Positions 42,693 through 50,206 of a DNA stretch of 64,000 nt are shown here, one piece after another. Source of the DNA: Pseudomonadales bacterium (GTDB taxonomy: Bacteria > Pseudomonadota > Gammaproteobacteria > Pseudomonadales > Halieaceae); contig JACKNV010000006.1 in the NCBI GenBank assembly GCA_024234735.1, forward strand, positions 1 to 64,000. The letters are read 5' to 3'. A program made the position numbers and the translations under genes. The notes below the pieces were generated by a model. The model had not been told where the DNA came from, searched no databases, and saw nothing but the letters and a program-made list of their open reading frames with translations. The first letter of the stretch is position 1. Each line of letters opens with the position of its first letter.

Positions 42693-42887
42693 GTGCTGGA
42701 CAAAAACGCTATCTTATACCTGCGCGCCGCAGATGCCTATTTGCGGGACGGCTTTCTCACCAGCCGGCAGCTGTTTGACTGCGGGCTATCGAGCGACACC
42801 GTGGTGTACGAAGGCGGGCGCCACGGCCGGGTGGCCATCGTCGAAATGCACCCTGAACGAGAGGTAGGAGATGCGAGCCAGCCTTGA
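42693..42887 (+). CDS. Small hypothetical protein, overlapping the following kinase gene
   Basis: A 64-residue frame with codon third positions biased to G/C like real genes here. It is soluble and unrecognised (contains FLTSRQLFDCGLSSDTVVYEGG). It starts with GTG and has no clear ribosome site, and its last 17 bases overlap the start of the LPS-kinase-like gene, which would fit translational coupling. It could also be non-coding sequence open by chance. Low certainty. Confidence 0.4.
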   Translation: MLDKNAILYLRAADAYLRDGFLTSRQLFDCGLSSDTVVYEGGRHGRVAIVEMHPEREVGDASQP

Positions 42888-43623
42888 CGAAAGCCGGGAG
42901 TTGCACCACCTGGCCCTGCGACTGAGCGCCGAGGAGCTGCCCCCCGGCTGGGAGCCGATACCCAGTTCCGCCCATACCCGGGTGGCCAGCAACAATGCCA
43001 GGCGGGTCTACTACAAGGAATTCCTGCCACGCAGCCCGCTGGACAGGCTCAAGGCGCTGTTGCGCGGCAGCCGTGCCTCGCGGGCCCGGCAGCACTGCGA
43101 CGCGCTACTGCTCGCCGGCATCAATGCCCCCGCCAACCTGGCCTGGGGCAAATTGCCGGGGGGACGGGAGTACCTGTTTTCCCGCGCGGTGGAGGGCGAC
43201 GACGTGACCACCTGGCTGGGAACCCTGCTGCCCGCGGGTGAGAGCTGGGCCCGCGCCAGCCGCTGGCAGCTGCTGGAGGCCCTGGGAATGTTTATCGGCC
43301 GGGTGCACGCCACTGGCTTTATCCACGGCGACCTGCGCCCCGGTAACGTACTGGCCGAACACCGCGCGGAGCGCTACCTGTTCAGCCTGATCGACAATGA
43401 GCGAACCGTGCAGAAACTGCCGCCGCCGGGCCGCATGCTGCTGCGCAACCTCATGCAGCTCAACATGCTGCCGCCCCGGATCCTCAGTCGCACTGACCGC
43501 ATGCGCTTTTTTACGGCCTGGCGCCGCCAGATGCGCGACCTGGACACTATCGAAGCCAAGCTGCTGGCCGCCGAGGCATACAACTGGGCCATGCAGCGCC
43601 TGTACGACAAAGGGCAGTTGTAA
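42871..43623 (+). CDS. LPS kinase-like protein (WaaP/InaA protein-kinase fold)
   Basis: The 250-residue protein has the kinase-like catalytic loop GFIHGDLRPGNVLAE (residues about 149-163) with catalytic Asp, and the metal-binding SLIDNERTVQ after it. The early KEFLPRSPLDRLKALLRG region carries the likely ATP-binding Lys. This matches Kdo/WaaP/InaA-type sugar kinases that phosphorylate LPS core sugars in the cytoplasm. GAGGTAGGAG precedes ATG 42871. It is one of three such genes within 3.2 kb; the target sugar is unknown. Confidence 0.8.
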   Translation: MRASLDESRELHHLALRLSAEELPPGWEPIPSSAHTRVASNNARRVYYKEFLPRSPLDRLKALLRGSRASRARQHCDALLLAGINAPANLAWGKLPGGREYLFSRAVEGDDVTTWLGTLLPAGESWARASRWQLLEALGMFIGRVHATGFIHGDLRPGNVLAEHRAERYLFSLIDNERTVQKLPPPGRMLLRNLMQLNMLPPRILSRTDRMRFFTAWRRQMRDLDTIEAKLLAAEAYNWAMQRLYDKGQL

Positions 43624-43782
43624 ACAGTGGATGGACTCCTCATCACCCTGTCGCATCTTGGCGCAGCAACAATGATCGCAAGTGAGTACCGGGGTGAATG
43701 ACAGCCTGGACAACCCAAAACATGCGCAGCATCGAGCGAAACGATGCAATTCCGGTGTCCGGTTCGGGGGAGATGACAAACA

Positions 43783-44223
43783 GTGAAAAATAGCGCAAAC
43801 GAGATTGCCAATCTGCTCTATCGCTACGCCGAGCTGATGGACGAGGGTAACCTGGAAGCCGCTTCTGAGTTGTTTCGGCACGCACAAATCAAAAGCCAGG
43901 GTGGTTTGATCAACCATAAACAGTTGTTGGATCAGTGGCGACGGGTTGTGAAAATCTATCCTTGTGGAACACCACGTACGCGACACCTGGTCACGAATCC
44001 TATTATTGAATTGGACGAGAACGCACTGTCTGCTACATGCCGTTCTTGCTATACCGTACTGCAATGTGCGGATGGATTCCCATTGCAGGTAATTGCCGCG
44101 GGGCGATATCACGACACGTTTCGTTGTGAGCAGGGAGAGTGGCGCTTTGTTTATCGAGACTACACACTGCTGGATTACAAGGGTGATCTTGGCAACCATC
44201 TCACAATCAAGTTTCAGGACTGA
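43783..44223 (+). CDS. NTF2/SnoaL-like small protein, compositionally foreign
   Basis: The 146-residue protein has the alpha+beta cone fold pattern of SnoaL/NTF2-like proteins (PF13577-type): EIANLLYRYAELMDEGNLEA at the N terminus, LVTNPIIELDENALSATCRS and WRFVYRDYTLLDYKGD at the end. The family includes dehydratases, isomerases and dioxygenase small subunits; no specific role can be assigned. Counted over 43921-44100 the GC content is about 50%, against 73% for a 60-base sample in the preceding kinase gene, which suggests recent transfer. The start is GTG after GGGGGAG. Confidence 0.75.
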   Translation: MKNSANEIANLLYRYAELMDEGNLEAASELFRHAQIKSQGGLINHKQLLDQWRRVVKIYPCGTPRTRHLVTNPIIELDENALSATCRSCYTVLQCADGFPLQVIAAGRYHDTFRCEQGEWRFVYRDYTLLDYKGDLGNHLTIKFQD

Positions 44224-44409
44224 TCCACCTTTAACTGGTTTCGAACAGAAAGTACGGCCAATGGCACTCGACGTCATACGGCCTCTCTCCGCTACCCGGC
44301 CAATCCGGCCGGCGCCCATCCCGGCAGCGCCGACAATACCTCCGGCATGGAGGCTACTGCATGCCAATGTAGCAGTGACGGGTCAGCCTGCAGTCACCGC
44401 CGCAGGGGA

Positions 44410-45192
44410 TTAAATCAGGGGACGGGGCGCCTGCCGGTACCTGCGCTGGTGACGCTCTCGTATCGGCGTCAATAGTGGCCGTACCTGGCTCACCAGCCGC
44501 TCCCGACGGCAGGGTACGCCTGCCAGGTAACTGCCCATGAAGATTTCGAACTGCGGGGCGCTGGCGCCCAGCTCCTCGGCGTCGACTATGAAGCGCGCCA
44601 GGTCGCGCAGCTGCCCGGCGAGGGGGAGAGTGCCGGCGGCGCGCGGCTTGCGCACCACCTCCAGATCGACGAAATACATGCCCCGGGCGCACCACAGCAG
44701 GTTGCTCCACTTGCAGTCGCCGTGTGCATACCCGGCGCCGTGCAGGCGCGCCAGGGCGGCGCCCGCACCATGCATGAGCCGCTCCGCATCATCCGCAGCG
44801 GGCAGGTCCAGCCACAGCGCCCGCAGATCGGCGCCGCCCGCCAGCGCTTCGGTCAGCAACACCATGCCCTCAGGCACCAGCAGGCAGGCGCGTGGCTCGG
44901 GCACCGGCAGACCGGCCTCTGCCATGCTGGTCGCGGCATCGAAACTGCGCAGGCCGCGACCGTAGCCCAGCCGGAAGCCGAGCTTCTGCACCGGCGACTT
45001 TGCCAGGTAGAGCTTGAGAAAACAGGGGGCGCCTTCCAGCTCCAGCAAGCCCACGCGACTGTAGCGGTCGCTCTTCAGCAAACGGGTATGCTGCTCCAGC
45101 CAGCTGACGCTGGCTGCCGGGGCTTCCGCCATCGCTGCGGCGAGGCGCGGGCCCCACTGCGCGCCACGCAGGATTTTTCCCGGCCTAGCCAC
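44410..45192 (-). CDS. LPS kinase-like protein (InaA type)
   Basis: The 260-residue kinase-fold protein shows a VGLLELEGAPCFLKLYLAKS Lys region, a catalytic loop GYAHGDCKWSNLLW and a metal Asp in GMYFVDLEVVRK. The start GTG at 45192 overlaps the upstream waaP-like stop by 8 bp; an ATG at 45137 would give a shorter protein starting MAEAPAASV. It probably phosphorylates an LPS core sugar; the target is unknown. It is the last gene of the waaF-waaC-waaG-waaP run. Confidence 0.75.
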   Translation of the reverse strand: MARPGKILRGAQWGPRLAAAMAEAPAASVSWLEQHTRLLKSDRYSRVGLLELEGAPCFLKLYLAKSPVQKLGFRLGYGRGLRSFDAATSMAEAGLPVPEPRACLLVPEGMVLLTEALAGGADLRALWLDLPAADDAERLMHGAGAALARLHGAGYAHGDCKWSNLLWCARGMYFVDLEVVRKPRAAGTLPLAGQLRDLARFIVDAEELGASAPQFEIFMGSYLAGVPCRRERLVSQVRPLLTPIRERHQRRYRQAPRPLI

Positions 45193-46048
45193 GCAGCGCG
45201 TCCGGCACCCAGCTGCCAGGCGGGCGCAGACCGTGGCTCCGGCGATACAGCTGCACCGCCCGGCGCGCCACCTGCAGCCACATATCCCGATCCGGTCCCA
45301 GGGCCTGGGCCAGGCCGCCGACACTGTAGCAGCGCATGAAGCGCAACAGGTCCCGCCGGCCCAGGCCGCAGTCCAGCGCCGAGAAATACAGGCCTGCCAG
45401 ATCCTTGATCCGCCAGCGCAACGGCGTCGCCCGGCGCAGTTGCGCCCGGTGCAGGTCGATCAGGTAACAACGCGGGGCCCCCTCCCGCAGGCTGGCCGGA
45501 TCCAGGTGAAAATGGCACAGGTAGAAATCGCGGTGATTGATCCCCGCGGCGTGCATGCGCCGGGCGCTATCGGCGAGTTTGTGGACCAGCAGCAGGCGCT
45601 CCCGGGGCGGCGGCGGACGCCGCGCCCAGGCGGCGCAGTAATCCTCCAGACTAACGGTGGCCGCCAGATCCTCGGTGACCAGCAGCGAGTGGCGCCGGGC
45701 GGGATTGCATCCGCGGCGCGCGTAGGCGGTGACGGTCAGAGTGTCCACTCCCAGCTGCCGCAGGGCAGTGACCGCGCGGTACTCGTTACTGGCCGATACC
45801 ACCGGCAGGCGCAGCTGTACCAGGTTCTTGCAGATTTCCCGCCAGCCGACACCGCGATGCAATTTGAGGAAGTAGGAGCGCCCGGCCATTGCGAAACGCA
45901 GGGTTACCCGCCCCTCCCTGCGGCGGTACACCCGCTCGGGGGGCGCCGCGGCTGCCACCCCCTCGGCCCAGGCCAACAGGCCCTCGGCGCCACTGACGCC
46001 CGCCAGTTCCGCCGCTGCCGTCCCGGGTGCCAGGTAGAAGTCAGCCAT
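45185..46048 (-). CDS. waaP: LPS core heptose(I) kinase
   Basis: The 287-residue kinase adds phosphate to heptose I of the core, a step that stabilises the outer membrane. WaaP features: early VTLRFAMAGRSYFLKLHRGVG (ATP Lys), KNLVQLRLPVVSASNEYRA, the catalytic GINHRDFYLCHFHLD (His-Asp loop) and the metal site LIDLHRAQLRR. The length is close to E. coli WaaP (265). ATG 46048 is used; a GTG 9 bp earlier is an alternative. It overlaps both neighbours, so translation is coupled. Confidence 0.92.
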   Translation of the reverse strand: MADFYLAPGTAAAELAGVSGAEGLLAWAEGVAAAAPPERVYRRREGRVTLRFAMAGRSYFLKLHRGVGWREICKNLVQLRLPVVSASNEYRAVTALRQLGVDTLTVTAYARRGCNPARRHSLLVTEDLAATVSLEDYCAAWARRPPPPRERLLLVHKLADSARRMHAAGINHRDFYLCHFHLDPASLREGAPRCYLIDLHRAQLRRATPLRWRIKDLAGLYFSALDCGLGRRDLLRFMRCYSVGGLAQALGPDRDMWLQVARRAVQLYRRSHGLRPPGSWVPDALRG

Positions 46049-47186
46049 GGCTGCCACCCGCCTTGCGTGCCACAGCCTGCTCGATCAAGCGGGCCGCCGT
46101 GTCGTGCATTGAGTACAGGTCTTCCCGCGCGGCGTAGGCCAGGGCGTTGCGGCGACAGCGCGCGCCAAAGCCGGGGTCCTGGGCACGCACCAGGGCGGCA
46201 TCGAAATCCGCCTCGCGGAAGGGCTCCGGCAAGACGATACCGGCGCCGGCAGAGGCGATGTGGCCGGCGTAGCCGCAGGCCGCGGTGGCCACCACAGGCA
46301 GCCCCGCCACCAGCGCCTCCAGCAGCACCATGCCGGCGGCCTCGCTGCGCGCCGGGTGGACCAGCAGGTCGGCCGCCAGCAGCAGCGCGGGGATATCGTC
46401 GCGCCCCCCGAGGAAGCGCACCTGCCGCGCGACCCCCAGGCGCCGCGCCAGCAGGCGAAACGGCTGCTCGCGATCCTGGCCGGCCACCAACAGGCACAGG
46501 CGGCGCTGGGGCTGCTGTGCCTGCAGCCGGGCGAGGGCGCCAATGGCGCGATCCAGGCCCTTGGTGACAAAGCCCGAGCCCACCGCCAGAAGTGTGTATT
46601 CACTATCGACAAGACCAAGACTTTCCCTGGCTTGCGCCCGAACGGCCGGCGCGTCGGGCGGAGCCCTGCGGTCGCCGGCAATACCCGGTGGCAGCAGATG
46701 CAGGCGCGCTGCCGGGGTGTGGTAACAGTGCTCAAACTTGCGCTGCTCGGTGGCGGCTATGAGCAAAATCTCGGTGGCAGCGGCCGGCTCGAACACCGCT
46801 CGCTCCCAGCGCGCAAAGTGGCGGAAGCGGGGCGTCAGGCGATACCACCAGGGGCGCCCCCGCCGGGCCTTGTCCAGGAAGCAGGGGTCGGCGGCGAAGT
46901 ACACATCCAGGCCGGGCATCCTGTTGAAACCGATCACCCCATCCACAGGGTCGGCCGCCAGGTCCGCCTGCACCCGGCGCAGGTAGTGCTGGCTGCGCCG
47001 CACGTTGGTGATGCCGCCGGCCGGTACCAGGCGCAGGTCGACGCCCGCCAGGTGTTCTCCCTGCCAGGACAGGCAGTACACGCGACAGTGATGACCCCGG
47101 CGCTGCAACTCGGCGGCGATGCGGGCAAAGTCCCGCTGCATGCCACCATAGGGAAAGTACTTGAACAGCAGCAGGGCCAGGCGCAC
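46041..47186 (-). CDS. waaG: LPS glucosyltransferase I-type glycosyltransferase (GT4)
   Basis: The 381-residue GT-B enzyme likely transfers glucose or a related sugar to heptose II. Sequence features match WaaG: LLFKYFPYGGMQRDFARIA at the start, FNRMPGLDVYFAADPCF, VTKGLDRAIGALARL, and the GT4 donor site HPARSEAAGMVLLEALVAGLP. The GTG at 47186 is two bases after the waaC stop; frames extending further up are waaC overlap. The actual sugar is uncertain because core structures vary. Confidence 0.9.
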   Translation of the reverse strand: MRLALLLFKYFPYGGMQRDFARIAAELQRRGHHCRVYCLSWQGEHLAGVDLRLVPAGGITNVRRSQHYLRRVQADLAADPVDGVIGFNRMPGLDVYFAADPCFLDKARRGRPWWYRLTPRFRHFARWERAVFEPAAATEILLIAATEQRKFEHCYHTPAARLHLLPPGIAGDRRAPPDAPAVRAQARESLGLVDSEYTLLAVGSGFVTKGLDRAIGALARLQAQQPQRRLCLLVAGQDREQPFRLLARRLGVARQVRFLGGRDDIPALLLAADLLVHPARSEAAGMVLLEALVAGLPVVATAACGYAGHIASAGAGIVLPEPFREADFDAALVRAQDPGFGARCRRNALAYAAREDLYSMHDTAARLIEQAVARKAGGSHG

Positions 47187-47188
47187 GG

Positions 47189-48193
47189 TCAGCGTCCCGC
47201 CAGCGCCGGCAGCAGGGCCTGCCACACCGCCTCCGGGGTAATCGCCGCCATCAGGGCGGCGGCGGTGGCGCAGCCATCACCCGCCAGCGGCGACTGGATA
47301 TGCACCTGGCGGCGACCGTAGGCGCCCACCAGCCGGGTACTCGTCGGGCCGTACAGCGACACGGCGGGCACATCCAGGGCGGCGGCCAGGTGCCCGAGGC
47401 CGGTATCCACCGCCACCGCCGCCGGGGCCCGGCGCAACATGGTTGCCAGCTCGGACAGGGACAACTTCGGCAACACCCGGGCGCTGCCACTGCGCGCGGC
47501 GATGCGCTCGGCGCGCAGGCGCTCACTGGTATTGCCCCAGGGCAGGTACTGGGGCAGGCCGGCGGCGGCGGCCAGTCCCGCCAGCGCTACCCAGTGGTCT
47601 TCGGGCCACAGCTTGTCGTCGCGGGCAGTGCCGTGAAAAAACAGCAGTCCCGGCGGCAGCTCACCGCCGCCAGCCACCGTAGTCCCAGCAGGGCCGACGC
47701 CCAGGCCGTAATCGCCAGGTGCCGCCGGCCTCGGGTAATCCAGGGCCCCGGAAAACAACTGGCGGGTGCGTTCCACGGCGTGCTGGTCGCGGGGCACATG
47801 CACGCGGTAATCATAGGCGAAGCTGGCCAGGCCCTCGCGGGCGGTGGCCCGGTCCATGCCGTAGCGCGGGGCTGCCACCAGGCGGGTGATGAGCGCACTT
47901 TTCAACAGGCCCTGGGCATCGATCACCGCGTCGTATGACTGCGCGCGCAATGCCTGCCGGGCCCAGCCCCACTCGCGTCTGGTCGCGGCGCTGAACGGCT
48001 GCCGGCGCCAGCGCCGGATGGCGACCGGCACCACCCGCTCCACCGCCGGGTGCCAGGACGGAATCTCGGCGAAGCCCTCCTCCACCACCCAGTCGAAACG
48101 GATCCCCGGCAGGGCCTGGCGGGCATCGCTCAGGGCCGGCAGGGTGTGGATGACATCCCCCAGTGACGACATCTTGACCACCAGCACCCTCAT
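47189..48193 (-). CDS. waaC: LPS heptosyltransferase I
   Basis: The 334-residue GT9 enzyme transfers L-glycero-D-manno-heptose from ADP-heptose onto Kdo. It begins RVLVVKMSSLGDVIHTLPAL, has DAVIDAQGLLKSALITRL and the family-like LFFHGTARDDKLWPEDHWV, and ends with AVAVDTGLGHLAAALDVPAVSLYG. ATG 48193 overlaps the waaF stop by 4 bases (ATGA). It acts before WaaF and uses the HldE product. Confidence 0.95.
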   Translation of the reverse strand: MRVLVVKMSSLGDVIHTLPALSDARQALPGIRFDWVVEEGFAEIPSWHPAVERVVPVAIRRWRRQPFSAATRREWGWARQALRAQSYDAVIDAQGLLKSALITRLVAAPRYGMDRATAREGLASFAYDYRVHVPRDQHAVERTRQLFSGALDYPRPAAPGDYGLGVGPAGTTVAGGGELPPGLLFFHGTARDDKLWPEDHWVALAGLAAAAGLPQYLPWGNTSERLRAERIAARSGSARVLPKLSLSELATMLRRAPAAVAVDTGLGHLAAALDVPAVSLYGPTSTRLVGAYGRRQVHIQSPLAGDGCATAAALMAAITPEAVWQALLPALAGR

Positions 48194-49233
48194 CCCTCGC
48201 CGCCCCCGGCCAGCAGGCGGTCCAGTTCCGCCACCACCCGCCGGGACGGGATTTCCTGCATGCAGCGGTGGTGACCCAGCGGACACTCGCGCTGGAAACA
48301 GGGTGCACAGTCGAGCTCGCTGACCAGCACCGCGGCATTGTCATTCAGGGGCGGGGTAAAGGCGGGAGACGTGGCGCCGTAAACCACCACCAGGGGCCGG
48401 CCCAGCGCCGCGGCGATATGCATCAGACCGGAGTCATTGGTCACTACCGCCGCCGCCAGCGACAACAGGTCGACCGCCTCGGCCAGACGGGTACGCCCGG
48501 CGAGGTCGAAACAGCCCGGGTAATCCCGACAGTGGGCACTGATGGCGGCTGTGACCTCGCGGTCGTTGGCGGAGCCGAACAGCGCCACCTGCCAGCCCTG
48601 TTGCAGATAGTGCCGGGCCAGTTCGGCGTAGTGCGCGGCGGGCCAGCGCTTGGCGCCGCCGAACTCCGCTCCCGGACACAGCGCCAGCAGCGGCCGCCCG
48701 GGCGCCAGGCCCAGGGCATCGCGGCAGTGCCCGGCCTGTACGGTATCCACCACCAGGCGGGGAGCGGGGAGACGCTGCGGCAGCGGCTCGCCCGCCTCCT
48801 GGGCCAGGGCGGCGAAGCGCTGCACCATCAGTGGCAGGGCCTGTTCATCCAACAGGCGCAGATCGTTCAGCAGGCCGTAGCGCATCTCCCCGCGCCAGCC
48901 GGTGCGGCGGGGAATACCGGCGAACCACGGCGCCAGCGCCGACTTCAGGGAATTGGGCAGCAGGATGGCCTGGTCGTAGGCCCGGGCGCGCAGTTCCCGC
49001 CCCAGGCGCCAGCGCCGGCCCAGCTCCAGCTCGCCGTGGCCCAGGGGCATGGGAATGGCGCGGCGCACCTCGGGCATGCGCGCCAGCAGCGGCTCGCTCC
49101 AGGCAGGGGCGAGTACGTCGATGGCCGCGCCGCGGCGGGTCTCCCGCAGGCGGGCATAGAGTACCTGGGACATGACCATGTCCCCGACCCAGGACGGGCC
49201 GACTACCAGGATCTGTTCACCGCCGCCGGGCAC
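48190..49233 (-). CDS. waaF: LPS heptosyltransferase II
   Basis: The 347-residue GT9 enzyme adds the second heptose. Motifs are ILVVGPSWVGDMVMSQVLY at the start, LCPGAEFGGAKRWPAAHYAE in the middle, and VVTNDSGLMHIAAALGRP, then a Cys-rich end LDCAPCFQRECPLGHHRCMQ that is usual for WaaF. The start is GTG. It heads the run waaF-waaC-waaG-waaP-kinase, probably one transcript beginning in the ilvE region. Confidence 0.95.
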   Translation of the reverse strand: MPGGGEQILVVGPSWVGDMVMSQVLYARLRETRRGAAIDVLAPAWSEPLLARMPEVRRAIPMPLGHGELELGRRWRLGRELRARAYDQAILLPNSLKSALAPWFAGIPRRTGWRGEMRYGLLNDLRLLDEQALPLMVQRFAALAQEAGEPLPQRLPAPRLVVDTVQAGHCRDALGLAPGRPLLALCPGAEFGGAKRWPAAHYAELARHYLQQGWQVALFGSANDREVTAAISAHCRDYPGCFDLAGRTRLAEAVDLLSLAAAVVTNDSGLMHIAAALGRPLVVVYGATSPAFTPPLNDNAAVLVSELDCAPCFQRECPLGHHRCMQEIPSRRVVAELDRLLAGGGEG

Positions 49234-49275
49234 CTGCCAACCTCAACGGCACCGGCGGGAGGCGAAGCGCCGTTG

Positions 49276-50202
49276 TCAGGCCACCGGCTCCAGCCATTGG
49301 CTGTTCTCGCTTCGCTTGCCACGCACCGTATCGAAATACATGCTCTGCAGCTTCTCGGTCAGGGGTCCGCGACGGCCGCTGCCGATGGTGCGGCCATCCA
49401 GCTCGCGAATGGGAACCACCTCGGCGGCGGTTCCGGTAAAAAACGCCTCGTCGCAGATATACACCTCGTCACGGGTGATGCGTTTTTCGTGAATGGTGTA
49501 ACCCAGCTCCTCGGCCAGGGTAAAAATGGTGGCCCGGGTGATGCCGTCGAGGCAGGAGGTCAGCTCGGGCGTATAAATCGTGTCATTGCGCACGATGAAC
49601 ACGTTTTCGCCACTGCCCTCGGCGACATAGCCCTCGTTATCCAGCATCAGCGCTTCTTCTGCGCCGCTGTCCAGCGCCTCCCGCAGGGCCAGCATCGAGT
49701 TGATGTAGTTGCCGTTGGCCTTGGCCTTGCACATGGATATGTTGACGTGGTGGCGGGTGAAGGAAGAGGTGCGCACCTTGATACCGCGGTCGCGCGCCTC
49801 GGGGTCCATGTAGGAGGGCCACTCCCAGGCGGCCACCATCACGTGGGTCTGGATATTGTCGGCGCGCAGGCCCATGCCCTCGGAGCCGTAAAAACACATG
49901 GGCCGCAGGTAGCCTTCGACCAGGCCGTTCTCGCGCACCACGTCCTTCTGGGCCTGGTTGAGAGTGGCCTTGTCGAAGGGCATGGGCATCTTCAGGATAT
50001 GCGCCGAATTGAACAACCGGTCGGTGTGTTCCTTGAGGCGGAAGATACAGGTGCCGCGGTCCGGCGTGTCGTAGGCCCGCACCCCCTCGAACACACCCAG
50101 ACCATAGTGGAAGGTATGAGTCAGCACGTGCACCTTCGCCTCGCGCCAGGGCACCATTTCTCCATCGATCCAGATAACACCGTCGCGATCGGCCAGACTC
50201 AT
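49276..50202 (-). CDS. ilvE: Branched-chain amino-acid aminotransferase
   Basis: The 308-residue PLP enzyme catalyses the last step of Leu, Ile and Val synthesis. It begins VIWIDGEMVPWREAKVHVLTHTFHYG, has KAKANGNYINSMLALREA around the PLP Lys, and DNEGYVAEGSGENVFIVRN and DGITRATIFTLA further on. Length matches E. coli IlvE. It is co-oriented after glnE (4-bp gap) and 42 bp before waaF. ilvD at 57.9 kb belongs to the same pathway. Confidence 0.96.
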   Translation of the reverse strand: MSLADRDGVIWIDGEMVPWREAKVHVLTHTFHYGLGVFEGVRAYDTPDRGTCIFRLKEHTDRLFNSAHILKMPMPFDKATLNQAQKDVVRENGLVEGYLRPMCFYGSEGMGLRADNIQTHVMVAAWEWPSYMDPEARDRGIKVRTSSFTRHHVNISMCKAKANGNYINSMLALREALDSGAEEALMLDNEGYVAEGSGENVFIVRNDTIYTPELTSCLDGITRATIFTLAEELGYTIHEKRITRDEVYICDEAFFTGTAAEVVPIRELDGRTIGSGRRGPLTEKLQSMYFDTVRGKRSENSQWLEPVA

Positions 50203-50206
50203 GTCA

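Noticed and set aside
43105..44367. 420-codon minus-strand frame across the kinase and NTF2-like genes
   Set aside because: It crosses two genes of different composition and has no domain signal.
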